From: Inia geoffrensis
Lineage: Eukaryota; Chordata; Mammalia; Artiodactyla; Iniidae
Assembly: GCA_036417435.1 (NCBI GenBank)
Contig: CM070903.1
Location: forward strand, 54,536,001-54,600,000
DNA length: 64,000 nt
Direction of reading: 5' to 3'
Shown here: positions 12,246-23,944 of the stretch, in pieces
Numbering within the stretch: position 1 is the first letter of the stretch
How the letters are laid out: the number at the start of each line of letters is the position of its first letter
Translations under genes and position numbers: made by a program
The notes under the pieces: model-generated
What the model was told of the DNA's origin: nothing
Database searches by the model: none
What the model saw: only the letters and a program-made list of their open reading frames with translations

Positions 12246-13145
12246 TTTTCCTAGCTTTATTGAGATATAATTGCCATACAACATTGTGTAAGTTTAAGGT
12301 ATATAATATGGTGATTTCATATATATACATACTGTGAAATGATTATCACATTAGTTAACATATCCATCACCTTACATTGTTACCATATTTATGTTTGTGT
12401 GTATTGAGAGCTTTTTTCTTTATTGTATTGAGAACTTTTAAGATCTACTCTTTTAGCAACTTTCAAATATAAAACACAGTATTGTTAACAATAGTCACCA
12501 CTTACATTGTTACAATTTGTGCGTTTGAGGGTGTGTTGAGAACTTTTAAGATCTACTCTTTCAGCAACTTTCAAATATAAAACACAGTACTGTTAACTAT
12601 AGTTAATGCTGTACGTTATGTCCCTGGAACTTCCTTATCCTATAGCTGGTACCCTTTGACCACCTTCACCCATTTCCCCCACCTACCCACAGTCCCTGCT
12701 CCTGGCAACCATCAATCTACTCTCTTTTTCTACAAGTTTGGTTTTATTAGATTCCACTTATAAGTGAGATCATACAATATTTGCCTTTCTCTCTCTGACT
12801 TACTTCGCTTAGCACAATGACTCAAGGTTAATCCATGTTGTGAAAATTGCAGGATTTCCTTCTTTTTTAAGGCTGAATAATATTCCATACATCCATCTAT
12901 GGACACTTTGGATGTTTCCCTGTCTTGGCTATTATAAATAATGGTGAAACATGGGGGTGCAGGTATCTCTTTGAGACAGTGATTTCATTTCCTTCAGATA
13001 TATACCAAGAAGTAGGATTACGAGATCATATGGTAATTCTTTTTTTAATTTTTTGAGAACTCTTCATACTGCTTTCCACAGTGGTGTATCAATTTACATT
13101 CCCAATAGCAGTGCAAAAGGGTTTCCTTTCCTCCACATCCTCACT
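12246..13145 (-). mobile_element. Antisense L1 3' end, 5'-truncated
   Basis: On the minus strand this is an L1 3' UTR and the last part of ORF2. On the plus strand it opens with 'cctagctttattgagatataattg', the reverse complement of the L1 terminal AATAAA region. Typical antisense blocks follow: 'tggcaaccatcaatctactc' (about 12703), 'agattccacttataagtgagatcat' (about 12750), and 'cacagtggtgtatcaatttacattcccaatagcagtgc' (13077 on). It contains a ~130-bp internal tandem duplication at 12371-12606 and is cut where the next LTR begins. All frames are broken. Confidence 0.88.
12371..12606. repeat. Tandem duplication within L1 3' UTR
   Basis: Two copies of a block that begins cttacattgtta (12371 and 12501) and ends in the shared 'aacacagtaYtgttaac' stretch. 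The unit is about 105-130 bp, with the first copy longer because of an extra T-rich part. The second copy has a few substitutions. Confidence 0.85.
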
Positions 13146-13439
13146 CACAGTTCAGAAATCTGGCGTGGCAAAACTGGGATCTCATCTCAAGAAATCACAA
13201 CACAAATCATGGTATCAGCCAGTTTGAACCCCCATTTGGAGGCTCTGGGGAACAATCTGCTTCTAAGTTCATTCTTCTTGTAGGCATAATTCAGTTCTTT
13301 GCAGTTGAAGGACTGAGCCCCTCATTTCCTTGCTATGTGTCAGCAGGTGCTGCTTTTAGTTCCTAGGCGCCACCTGCATTCCTTGGCATTTGGCCATCTC
13401 CAACTTTTTGTCAGTAATGGTGCATCAAATCCTACTGCT
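13146..13439 (-). mobile_element. MLT1-like MaLR LTR, antisense, part 1 (3' half)
   Basis: Read on the minus strand this is the 3' half of a MaLR LTR. On the plus strand the antisense blocks appear in order: 'cacagttcagaaatctgg', 'ggaggctctggggaacaatctgc' (about 13240), 'ctgcattccttggcatttggcc' (about 13374). The element is split at 13439 by L1-A and resumes at 18489. The L1 target-site copy (13427-13439) is LTR sequence. Confidence 0.65.
13427..13439 (+). repeat. Left target-site duplication of L1-A
   Basis: AAATCCTACTGCT is repeated exactly at 18476-18488 next to the L1-A poly(A) tail. Confidence 0.93.
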
Positions 13440-13504
13440 GTGAAGAAGAACTACAATCCTGCAGCCCGTGGAACAAAAACCACATTCACAGAAAGATAGA
13501 CAAG

Positions 13505-14407
13505 ATGAAAAGGCAGAGGGATATGTACCAGATGAAGGAACAAGATAAAACCCCAGAAAAACAACTAAATGAAGTGGAGATAGGCAACCTTCCAGAAAGA
13601 GAATTCAGAATAATGATAGTGAAGATGATCCAGGACCTTGGAAAAAGAATGGAGGCAAAGATTGAGAAGATGCAAGAAATGTTTAACAAAGACCTAAAAG
13701 AAATAAAGAACAAACAAACAGGGATGAACAATACAATAACTGAAATGAAAACTACACTAGAGGGAATCAATAGCAGAATAACTGAGGCGGAAGAATGGAT
13801 AAGTGACCTGGAAGACAGAATGGTGGAATTCACTGCTGCAGAACACAATAAAGAAAAAAGAATGAAAAGAAATGAAGACAGCCTAAGAGACACCTGGGAC
13901 AACATTAAAGGCAACAAGTTCGCGTTATAGGGGTCTCAGAAGGAGAAGAGAGAGAGAAAGGACCAGAGAAAATATTTGAAGAGATTAAAATCGAACACTT
14001 CCCTAACATGGGAAAGGAAATAGCCACCCAAGTCCAGGAAGAGCAGAGAGTCCCATACAGGATAAACCCAAGCAGAAACATGCCAAGACACATAGTAATC
14101 AAACTGTCAAAAATTAAAGACAAAGAAAAAATATTGAAAGCAGCAGGAAAAAATGACAAGTAACATACAAGGGAGCTCCCATAAGATTACACAGCTACAG
14201 CTGATTTGTCAGCACAAACTCTACAAGCCAGAAGGGAGTGGCATGATATACTTAAAGTGATGAAAGGGAAGAACCTACAGCCAAGATTACTAAAGGATCT
14301 CATTCAGATTCGATGGAGAAATTAAAACCTTTACAGACAAACAAAAGCTAAGAGGATTCAGCACCACCAAACCAGCTTTACAAAAAATGCTAAAGGAACT
14401 TCTCTAA
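13505..14407 (+). pseudogene. L1-A ORF1 (ORF1p, RNA-binding chaperone), broken
   Basis: ORF1p is the trimeric RNA-binding protein that packages L1 RNA in the cytoplasm. The first 135 or so codons are open and encode a K/E-rich N-terminal region with heptad-type coiled coil ('EGINSRITEAEEWISDLEDR' around residue 90-110). The reading frame shifts near 13917, just before the RRM domain, where the usual 'IGVPE' start of that domain moves to another frame; a further stop occurs near 14160. The C-terminal part (about 14170-14407) is recognisable by alignment to L1-B. The start ATG at 13505 aligns with the ATG of L1-B at 25890. Non-functional. Confidence 0.9.
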
Positions 14408-14465
14408 GTGGGAAACACAAGAGCGGAAAAGGACCTACAAAAACAAACCCAAAACAATTAAGAAA

Positions 14466-17400
14466 ATGGTCATAGGAACACACATATCAATAATTACCTT
14501 AAACGTGAATGGATTAAATGCTCCAACGAAAAGACACAGTCTTGCTGAAGGGATACAAAAACAAGACCCATATATATGCTGTCTACAAGAGACCCACTTC
14601 AGACCTAGGGACACATACAGACTGAAAGTGATGGGACGGAAAAAGATATTCCATGCAAATGGAAATCAAAAGAAAGCTGGAGTAGCAATACTCATATCAG
14701 ATAAAACAGACTTTAAAATAAAGAATGTTACAAGAGACAAGGAAGGACAGTACATAATGATCAAAGGATCAATCCAAGAAGAAGATATAACAAGTATAAA
14801 TATATATGCACCCAACATAGGAGCATGTCAAGACATAAGGCAACTGCTAACAGCTATAAAAGAGGAAATTGACAGTAACACAATAATAGTGGGGGACTTT
14901 AACACTTCACTTACACCAACAGACAGATCATCCAAAATTAAAATAAATAAAGAAACAGAAGCTTTAAAAGACACAATAGGCCAGATAGATTTAACTGATA
15001 TTTATAGGACATTCCATTCAAAAATGGCAGATTACACTTTCTTCTCAAGTGTGCAAAGCACATTCTCCAGGACAGATCACACCTTGGGTCACAAATCAAG
15101 CCTCAGTAAATTTAAGAAAATTGAAATTGTATCAAGCATCTTTTCTGACCACAACAGTATGAGATTAGACACGAGTTGCAGGGAAAAAAAACGTAAAAAC
15201 ACAAACACATGGAGGCTAAACAATACATTACTAAACAACCAAGAGACAACTAAAGAAACCAAAGAGGAAATCAAAAAATACCTAGAGACAAATGACAATG
15301 AAAACACGATGATCCAAAACCTATGGGATGCAGCAAAAGCAGTTCTAAGAGGGAAGTTTATAGCTATACAAGCCTACCTCAAGAAACAAGAAAAATCTCA
15401 AACAATCTAACCCTACACCCAAAGGAACTAGAGAAAGAAGAATAAACAAAACCCAAAGTTAGCAGAAGGAAAGAAATCATAAAGATCAGATCAGAAATAA
15501 ATGAAATAGAAACAAAGAAAACAATAGCAAAGATCAATAAAACTAAAAGTTAGTTCTTTGAGAAGATAAACAAAATTGATAAACCATTAGCCAGACTCAT
15601 CAAGAAAAAGAGGGAGAGGACTCAAATCAATAAAATTAGAAATGAAAAAGGAGAAGTTACAACAGACATCACCAAAATACAAAGCATCCTAAGAGACTAC
15701 TACAAGCAACTTTATGCCAATAAAATGGACAACCTGGAAGAAATGGACAAATTCTTAGAAGGGTATAAGCTTCCAAGACTGAACCAGGAAGAAATAGAAA
15801 ATATAAACAGACCAATCACAAGTAATGAAACTGTGATTAAAAATCTTCCAACAAAGAAAAGCCCAGGACCAGATAGCTTCACAGGTGAATTCTATCATTT
15901 AGAGAAGAGCTAACACCGTATCTTTCTCAAACTCTTCCAAAAAACTGTGGAGAAAGGAACACTCCAAACTCATTCTATGAGGCCACCATCACCCTGATAC
16001 CAAAACCAGACAAAGATACTACAAAAAAAGAAAATTACAGACCAATATCACTGATGAATATAGATGCAAAAATCCTCAGCAAAGTCCTAGCAAACAGAAT
16101 CCAACAACACATTAAAAGGATCACACACCATGATCAAGAGGGATTTATCCCAGGTATACAAGGATTCTTCAACATACGCAAATCAATCAATGTGATACAC
16201 CATAGTAACAAATTGAAGAATAAAAACCATATGATCATCTCAATAGATGCAGAAAAAGCTTTTGACAAAATTCAACACCCATTTATGATAAAAACTCTCC
16301 AGAAAGTGGGTATAGAGGGAATCTACCTCAACATAATAAAGGCCATATACATCAAACCCACAGCAAACATCTTTCTCAATGGTGAAAAGCTGAAAGCATT
16401 TCCTCTAAGATCAGGAACAAGACAAGGATGTCCACTCTCACCACTATTATTCAACATAGTTTTGGAAGTCCTAGCCACGGCAGTCAGAGAAGAAAAAGAA
16501 AAGGAATACAAATTCGAAAAGAAGAAGTAAAACTGTCACTGTTTGCAGATAACATGATGCTATACATAAAGAATCTGAAAGATGCCACCATAAAACTACT
16601 AGAGCTAAGCAATGAATTTGGTAAAGCTGCAGGATACAAAATTAATGCACAGAAATCTCTTGCATTCCTATACACTAATGATGAAAACTCTGGAAGATAA
16701 ATTAAGGAAACACTCCCATTTACCATTGCAACAAAAAGAATAAAATACCTAGGAATAAACCTACCTAAGGAGACAAAAGACCTGCATGCAGAAAACTATA
16801 AGGCACTGATGACAGAAATTAATGATGATACAAACAGGTAGAGAGATATACCATGTTCTTGGATTGGAAGAATAAATATTATGAAAATGACTCTACTACG
16901 CAAAGCATCTACAGATTCGATGCAATCCCTATCAAATTACCAATGGCATTTTGGTAGAAGAAAAAATATTAAAATTTGTGTGGAGACACAAAAGACCCCG
17001 AATAGCCAAAGCAGTCTTGAGGGAAAAAAGCGGAGCTGGAGGAATCAGACTCTCTGATTTCAGGCTATACTACAAAGCTAGAGTAATCAAGAAAATACGG
17101 TACTGGCACAAAAACAGAAACATAGATCAATGGAACAAGATAGAAAGCCCGGAGATAAACCCATGCACCTATGGTCCACTAATCTATGACAAAAGAGGCA
17201 AGGATATACAATGAAGAAAAGACAGTATCTTCAATAAGTGGTGCTGGGAAATCTGGAGAGCTACATGTAAAAGAATGAAATTAGAACACTTCCTAACACC
17301 ATACACAAAAATAAACTCAAAATGGATTAGAGACCTAAATCTAAGACTGGACACTATAAAAGTCTTAGAGAAAAACATAGGAAGAACACTCTTTGACATA

Positions 17401-18312
17401 AATCACAGCAGGATCTTTTTTGATCCACCTCCTAGAGTAATGGAAATAAAAACAAAAATAAACAAATGGGACCTAATGAAACTTCAAAGCGTTTGCACAG
17501 CAAAGAAAGCCATAGAACAAGATGAAAAGACAACCTTCAGAATGGGAGATAATATTTGCAAACGAATCAACAGACAAAGGATTAATCTCCAAAATATATA
17601 AACAGCTCATGTAGCTCAATATTAAAAAAACAAACAGCCCAATCCAGAAATGGGCAGAAGACCTAAATAGATATTTCTCCAAAGAAGACACATAGATGGC
17701 CAAGAATCACATAAAAAGCTGCTCAACATCCCTAATTATTAGAGAAATGCAAATCAAAACTACAATGAGGTATCACCTCACACCAGTTAGAATGGGCATC
17801 ATCAGAAAATCTACAAACAACAAATACTGGAGAGGGTGTGGAGAAAAGGGAACCCTCTTGCACTGTTGGTGGGAATGTAAGTTGATACGGCACTATGGAG
17901 AACAATATGGAGGTTCCTTAAAAGGCTAAAAATAGAATTACCATATGATCCAGCAATCCCACTACTGGGCATATACCCAGAGAAAACCATAATTCAAAAA
18001 GACACATGCACCCCAATGTTCATTGCAGCACTATTTACAATAGCCAGGTCATGGAATCAACCTAAATGCCCACTGACAGATGAATGGATAAAGAAGATGT
18101 GGTACATATATACAATGGAATATTACTCAGCCATAAAAAGGAACGCAACTGGGTCATTTGTTGAGATGTGGATGGATCTAGAGACTGTCATACCGAGTGA
18201 AGTAAGTCAGAAAGAGAAAAACAAATATCGTATATTAACGCATATATGTGGAACCAAGAAAAATGGTCCAGATGAACTCGTTTGCAGGACAGAAATTGAG
18301 ACACAGATGTAG
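14466..18312 (+). pseudogene. L1-A ORF2 (endonuclease and reverse transcriptase), broken
   Basis: ORF2p nicks target DNA and reverse-transcribes L1 RNA. The N-terminal APE-like endonuclease is open for 314 codons (14466-15410) and shows expected catalytic context: 'LNVNGL' (Asn), 'CLQETH' (Glu), 'VGDFN' (Asp and Asn) and 'SDH' (Asp and His). The reverse transcriptase follows in pieces, with '[12 protein letters not shown]' and '[14 protein letters not shown]' near 16240-16470. The catalytic FADD motif reads FADN at 16542-16553. Frameshifts and stops near 15410, 15913, 16530, 16700 and 17214 destroy the frame. The normal stop is lost by substitution, so the last piece runs about 20 codons further to 18312. 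Confidence 0.93.
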
Positions 18313-18475
18313 AGAACAAGCGTATGGACACTAAGGGGGGAAAGCGGTGGGGGGTGTGGGTGGTGCTGTGATGAATTTCGCGATTGCGATTGACATGTAT
18401 ACACTGATGTGTATAAAATTGATGACTAATAAGAACCTGCTGTATAAAAAAAATAAATAAAATTAAATTAAAAAA
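18313..18475 (+). mobile_element. L1-A 3' UTR and poly(A) tail
   Basis: A G-rich run (gggggg at about 18335 and ggtggggggtgtgggtgg after it) is followed by 'acactgatgtgtataaaattgatgactaataagaacctgctgtat' and an A-rich tail with AATAAATAAA. G-rich L1 3' UTR tracts are a known family trait. It is about 160 bp, much shorter than the 375-bp 3' UTR of L1-B. Confidence 0.85.
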
Positions 18476-18488
18476 AAATCCTACTGCT
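18476..18488 (+). repeat. Right target-site duplication of L1-A
   Basis: AAATCCTACTGCT, identical to 13427-13439, directly after the poly(A) tail. Confidence 0.93.
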
Positions 18489-18741
18489 TTGAATCTCTCC
18501 CTCCTGAGGGACCCCAGTCCCTTTTAAGAGCTCACCTGATTAGGTTAGGTGCCCCCAGGATAAATTACCCTATTTCCTTTCACAAAGTCAACTGATTAGG
18601 ACCTTAATTATATCTGCAAAACACCTTCAAAACAGCTCCTAAATTAGTGCTTGATTAAATAAATGATGTACAGTTAGAATTAATATCTTAATGTTAGCAA
18701 CTGGAGATACTGAGGGCCATCTTAGAATTCTGCCTGCCACA
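18489..18741 (-). mobile_element. MLT1-like MaLR LTR, antisense, part 2 (5' half)
   Basis: This continues the LTR interrupted at 13439. Its 5' terminus on the minus strand is at 18741 (TGTGGCAGGCAGAATTC), the typical TGTGG start of MLT1-type LTRs. The body contains the antisense of the conserved 'gcagatataattaaggtcc' block (about 18595-18620). It is solo, with no internal retroviral genes. Confidence 0.7.
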
Positions 18742-19612
18742 TATATATTTGAACATTTCGTTAACAGTCACTTTATTACCTCCACAATCAGCTCATGCCA
18801 TATTTTAATAAACACAAGACTAACTCTTTTCTTAACTACGAACTCCTCAAAGGCAACATGCACGTTTTACTTAGCTTGGTACTTATACCAGGAGCTCACT
18901 CCAATCTTTGCACAATGTATGATAGTTTGATAGATACATGAAAACTCACATTTTCAAAAAAACACTTTTGCTTATCTAGCTAAAAAGTCCATTTTTGCAG
19001 CTCTAATTCATCTTGGCATTTGGAGTCAGAAAGAACAAGGATAATCTCTATTTCAAATATTTGAAATCATGATATTTTCCATCTTTGAGTTTTTTCTTCT
19101 CTAGACCACATGTCTCTAATGTCATAAATCTTCCATCAAAGCATAGCTTTCAATCACCATTAATACCCTGTTAACATTTTCTTGGACACTTTAATTTACT
19201 TTAATTTTAGTGCCTACAACTGGATACAATTCTCTGGATGATTTCTGCAATATTGTTGTGGTTGTTTTGTTTGTGAAAAGTATAATAGGATGATCTGGAA
19301 CTCCATACCTCTATGAAGCAGTTCAAAGTGGCAATAACATCTTTAGAAGTCATATAAAAAGGCTGACTCACTGAGCCTATAATCTAGTTTAGTCTACCTT
19401 AACTTTCTTTTTACATGTGTTATTCTGAATTATGGCTCCTCAAGGTAGATATTTTTAGATACAAAGTATATTGATTCTTATTAGATTTCATCATTAGATT
19501 TAGCCTTTCATCCAGATCCTTTAATATTTCTTGAGATCCTTAATGTGGTCATTGAATGCATCATTTGTACACCTTATCTTTCTTTCCTTTCTCCTTAAAG
19601 GAATCCAGAGGA
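18742..19612. other. AT-rich low-copy sequence, no gene seen
   Basis: No gene, RNA or repeat that I can name. Short frames are not supported by motifs. Confidence 0.5.
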
Positions 19613-20115
19613 TGTCATCCCCAAATATGCTGCTTTGGCATATTGACTGAGTTGAAAAACTTCAGAAACATAAGGTGCAAGAAGAGCACTCTGACCCTCT
19701 TCTTCTTCCTAAAAGCAAGAGATAAAACTCCCAGGTGAAAGGTACCTTTTCTGTACCTGGCGGAAGGAAGACATTCCTATCACAGAGACAGAGAATTCAG
19801 GCCAAGAAATCTGTACAAACCAACCTTGTTAAACTAACTCCATCTTTCTAGTCACTTCTCCACAATTTACTACCCCTAGCCCAAACCATTTGACTTATCA
19901 ATCCTGCACAAAATGTTTATTTGTCTGAAAGGCATAAAGCTTTTTGCCCTGGCCACTGTTTTGGGTCTCCAATCTCCCATGAAGCCCCCCATGTACAAGT
20001 AAAATTTTAATAAATCTTGTATGCTTTTCTCCTATTAATCTGTTTTATGTCAGTTTAATTCTTAGGCTCAGCCAGAGACCCTAAGAGAGTAGAGGAGGAT
20101 TTTTCTTGCCCTACA
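19613..20115 (+). mobile_element. Solo LTR, ERV1-like
   Basis: The right end looks like a retroviral LTR: 'ggtctccaatctcccatgaagcc' then a polyadenylation signal AATAAA at 20009-20014, a T-rich R/U5 block with 'ctcctattaatctg', and a terminus '...ttgccctaca' with the CA end at 20115. The left end is placed at TGTCATCC (19613) because it gives a TG...CA element of about 500 bp; this is a guess, and I see no flanking duplication. No gag, pol or env is attached. It is probably a single LTR left after recombination. Confidence 0.55.
20009..20014 (+). promoter_or_regulatory. LTR polyadenylation signal AATAAA
   Basis: AATAAA followed about 15-35 bases later by a T-rich block (cttttctcc), the arrangement expected at an LTR R/U5 boundary. 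Confidence 0.6.
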
Positions 20116-21591
20116 TCCTCATAGCCCATTGTCTGCATGTCATATTCAATTTACATCTCCCACTTACTCACATATGCCATTAACTAAAATGTGAGCTCAA
20201 ATAATACCATGGAGAACAGCACTCTGGCCTCTATGCTGACATTAATTCAAGAAGTAGCACTCAGCCAGTTACCAATATGCTTGATTGTATTATTCCCAAC
20301 AGACATTTCCATATTTTAGCTACAATAACTTTTAAATACTCATACAATTCAGATAAATTATTTCTACAGCACTTTTCCAACCAAACAAAGGAGTCATCTC
20401 AACATACCTTGTCAAAAAAAGATTACTATTAAACATTAAGGAAACATTTATTGAACATCGGTTCTGACCTGAACATTGAATTAGAAGCACACAAAAATGA
20501 GAATGCTATTATGCCTTTGTTTTTCCACTTCTAAAGTCAAACAAATATGGTCTGCCTGCAGAAGGTATGTTCTGAGGTATAATTAATTTAGAAACGTGAA
20601 TTTGACCATAAAATGGGAAAGAAATAGTAACTCAATTGCTTCCGAACTGTTGCATAATAAATGTAGACAAATATATTTTATAAATCTTTTTTTAAAGTAC
20701 CCATAATTTTTTTTAAATTTTAGTCCCCATTATTTACTAGTTGATGTGAATTTACAGTTTCTTCTTACTAGCATTCTATTATTATCTATAGTTGTTTAAT
20801 TGACTGATTGACTTAATAATCCATCCATTCATCAATTATGTATCGAACCCTGGTATAGGAAACACATCATGCTAGGTAATTTTTAGTTAATTTAAAGGTA
20901 AGTAACATAATCTTTCCTCACAGAACTTAAAAATGTGATACGTAACACTAGAAAACATCACCAGTGTGGAGGACAGAGAGAGATCACCTACCTATTCAAT
21001 AGCATATTATCAAGAATTTACTATGTGTGAATAATTGTGATAAGCATTGGAGATAAAGAGATAAAAAATAGTCCTTGTCTTTAAGGCCTTTACAATCTAT
21101 GCATAACATTATAAATAATTTTTTGGAACTGGTGGCTTTTGAGTTGTACTATAGGTAACAGTATGTGTGATAAATTTGTAGCAAGGAAATACTGAAGGTA
21201 AATAGACAGTTTAGAGGCTATCAGAATAGTCCAGGCAAGAAATAATGAGGTTATGAATTTACGTAACTGTCACAGAATGCATAGTTAGAAGCCAGATGTG
21301 AGAGGATTGACTGGGCTAAGTATTTATTGAGATCAGGTGAGCAGAAAATGGAATAAAGCAAATATGCCCCAGGTTAATCAGTGTGTCTCTGAGACTGATT
21401 CTTTTAACAGAAATACAGTATTTAAAAAATATAAATTTAAGGTTAAATATTTCTTTATGATAAATGATTATCATGAAAAAAGATAATCATTTTGAAGTAC
21501 CTGGGTTGAAATGATAGAATATTGTATGCTGCCACTAAATTTTTAATTCCCAGGATGCTTCCTTCCATGTAACAGGGATTCAGACACCGGA
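20116..21591. other. AT-rich low-copy sequence, no gene seen
   Basis: Contains a stretch at 20820-21100 that looks like ancient repeat ('tactatgtgtgaataattgtgataagcattggagataa'), but I cannot name the family with confidence. A short perfect hairpin lies at 21462-21492. No gene is supported. Confidence 0.5.
21462..21492. repeat. Short inverted repeat (11-bp arms)
   Basis: AAATGATTATC at 21462-21472 and its exact reverse complement GATAATCATTT at 21482-21492 with a 9-base A-rich loop. Confidence 0.85.
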
Positions 21592-21835
21592 GAAGCAATG
21601 CAGCATGGTGGTTAAGGGTCTGGGCTCTGGAATCAGGCTACCTGGATTTGAATCCTGTTCCCGCCCCTTATTAGTTGGGTGCCGAGCCAGTTGCTTAACA
21701 GTACATACCTCTGTTCCCTCACTTGTAAAATTAAGATAATAATAATACTGTCTATATTATATGATTCACACAAGGAATAAATGGATTAATACACTTTAAA
21801 CAGTGCTTGGCACATCATAAGCATTAATACATCCA
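21592..21835 (+). mobile_element. MIR (tRNA-core SINE), nearly full length
   Basis: The MIR consensus order is clear: 'agcatggtggttaagggtctgggctctggaatcagg' tRNA-derived head, 'cctggatttgaatcctg' (B-box-like), core region, then 'cctctgttccctcacttgtaaaatt' and the tail 'cagtgcttggcacatcataagc'. MIRs are ancient mammalian SINEs mobilised by L2, so it predates the placental radiation. Confidence 0.88.
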
Positions 21836-22079
21836 CTCGTTAAACTTTATCTCCATCTGGAGTAGACCACTGAATGCCAGACTTAAATATGCAGCTGACT
21901 ACTTGACACCTAGCTTAAACTCGATGACACAAAAAAGTGAATGCATTAGGTACAAGCCCTCTCTATCTTCTTAAAATGAATCTGCTTCTTTCCCTGTATT
22001 CCCTTTGGAGAAAGGTGAACTTTCAGAAACCTGAAAGTCTCTTTCTCCCAATATATCTAATCAATTAGCTAATCCTGAA
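21836..22079. other. Spacer, nothing recognised
   Basis: Low-copy sequence between MIR and L2. Confidence 0.4.
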
Positions 22080-22840
22080 GACTTATTTCCTTATCGATCT
22101 CTGACCTGTCCTATCTATGCTTACTCAGGGACACTTTTTTGTTCAAACTACATTAACTCCCCTATGAGGTACTAGAGTAGACTCCTAATTGGTTTCTGGC
22201 TGTCACATCTTCCACTACATATTTGCTCAGACAGTATCTCTAAAATCCAAATCTTATCATGATATTTCACAGATTAAAACTCCTCATAAGCATGCCATTC
22301 CATAGGATACAGAATAAACTCATCCAAGAAAGATCTTCCATCCGCTCTGCATGCTTGGGCCCCTGTGTATTGTGACACTTGTACTCCAATCACAATCTCC
22401 AGCTACATCACACAATGGACAACTGTTAGACTGAAACAAGATGTTGCCAGCCTCCCATCTTCATTTACACAATTCTTGTTGTTGGTAATGCCCATTCCCT
22501 CTTCTCTTTAGTCTTCTTAGTTTTATGGAACTCATAGTCATCTGTCAAGACTCACCTCAAGGGTCATCTTTTCTCTGAAGGCTTATGGATTACTTTTCCT
22601 ATCATCTGTCTAGCACTTTCTATGATCTGTCTTCTTTGACCGCCCCCCCACCTTATAACCTGAAAATTTGCCTATCAGAGCCCAGGTAACCTTAATTGAA
22701 TCAAGGTACTCCAATGTCTATTTTACTTCATTAGAAACTAAACTTTTCAAGTACACTTACGTGACTTTGTAACACTGCCTGGCACATGGAATATGCAATA
22801 CATACTGAATAAATGTTTGACACATAAGAGAACTTTATAA
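22080..22840 (+). mobile_element. L2 LINE 3' end
   Basis: Diverged CR1-like L2 sequence in sense orientation: 'aaaactcctcataagcatgccattcc' (about 22278), 'agactcacctcaagggtcatctt' (about 22550) and the typical end 'actgcctggcacatggaatatgcaat...actgaataaatgtttga' (about 22773-22820). The reading frame is decayed. L2 has been inactive since early mammals. Confidence 0.78.
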
Positions 22841-23944
22841 CTAATTCAGTAAAGGTGACAGCCACAGTTTTCGTAAAAGACAATTAATCAGATTAGAAAA
22901 AGTACTGGGAATGGGTTGGGATTTCTAGTCACTTAACAGATTCCTAAGGTAAAAGTTATAAAGTACAGTGCTAGAGAGAAAGACATTTTTATAAAGAAAC
23001 AAAAAGTGGATTAAGTTTTAAGTTCAAACTAATTTGTTTAGTGGCTGGCATAAATGTACATGAAATGTCTTTGGATTAATTATTCCTTCACATTTTGATC
23101 ACTTCTTCCCAAAGTAAAAAATGTCATCAATAGAGTTTTACGTCCTCTTATGTTTCTCCTAAACTTAAATTTCTACTAATAAATTCAGCCTGATTAAAAC
23201 ATCTTGTAACTTGCTTTTAGGTAAATTTTCATAGCGGGAAAAAATTAGCAATTAACTTTTTCCCTCTTAATTATGTGTCTCTTTTTATAATCCTTGAGAA
23301 ATCAAATAACAATTGTAATGAACTTTGTGATTTTATTTCAAAACATATTAATTACTGAAGTACTATCTCTAATTGTCATAAATTTCCAGCCAAAACATTA
23401 CATGTACCCCTTCCTTTAATCTTAAGATATTTTATTTATATTCCAAGTGAAATAATATTTTAATCAGAGAAAATATAAATGTACTTTCTCTGAAAATAAA
23501 GAAAAAGAATTATTATAGTACTACAACACAGAATTCATTTAACAATACAAATAATTCTACTAAAGATTATTCACTAACTCTCAGGTCAATAATATAGAAA
23601 AGACTCAGAACCATTTAAACCTTTCTAATGTAGACTCTCAATTACTCTGTGACTCTTGAGTCATAATGAACCAAGTTATTTTGTAGGTAAACACAATCAG
23701 TATCTTGGTCCTCTTACAGGGCAAATAAGTTACTGGCAAATTGGTACATTTCCCAGTTAATGGCATAGAATTAAATTAAAATACATCATATAAATGGCAT
23801 TAATACACTCTGTAATTGAATCACTTAAGAAAAATGATAATGTTAATTAAAGTTATGCACTACTGAGTTCATCAGCAAATGCCCCGACTGACAGAAAACT
23901 TAGAAGATAATTTTTTCCTCTTTAGAAATTAGATTAGAAGTTAG
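22841..23944. other. AT-rich low-copy sequence, no gene seen
   Basis: No repeat or gene that I can name up to the 5' end of L1-B. Confidence 0.5.

Larger units (their letters stand above)
13440..18475 (+). mobile_element. L1-A: 5.0-kb L1 retrotransposon, 5'-truncated just upstream of ORF1
   Basis: This LINE-1 keeps only about 65 bp before the ORF1 start; the corresponding point in L1-B lies inside its 5' UTR at about 25838 (shared 'ctgcagcc' block). ORF1 (13505-14407), a 58-bp spacer, ORF2 (14466-18312) and a short 3' UTR follow in canonical order. The 3' end is an A-rich tail with AATAAATAAA units. An exact 13-bp duplication flanks it. The 3' UTR differs from that of L1-B and L1-C (it ends soon after 'agaacctgctgtat'), which suggests a different subfamily. 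The insertion split an MLT1-like LTR. Both ORFs are broken. Confidence 0.95.

Noticed and set aside
13486..13917. Hydrophobic, membrane-like minus-strand frame of 143 codons
   Set aside because: It is the antisense of the L1-A ORF1 coiled coil; K/E-rich sense codons read as L/S/I/F in reverse. No independent evidence for a gene.
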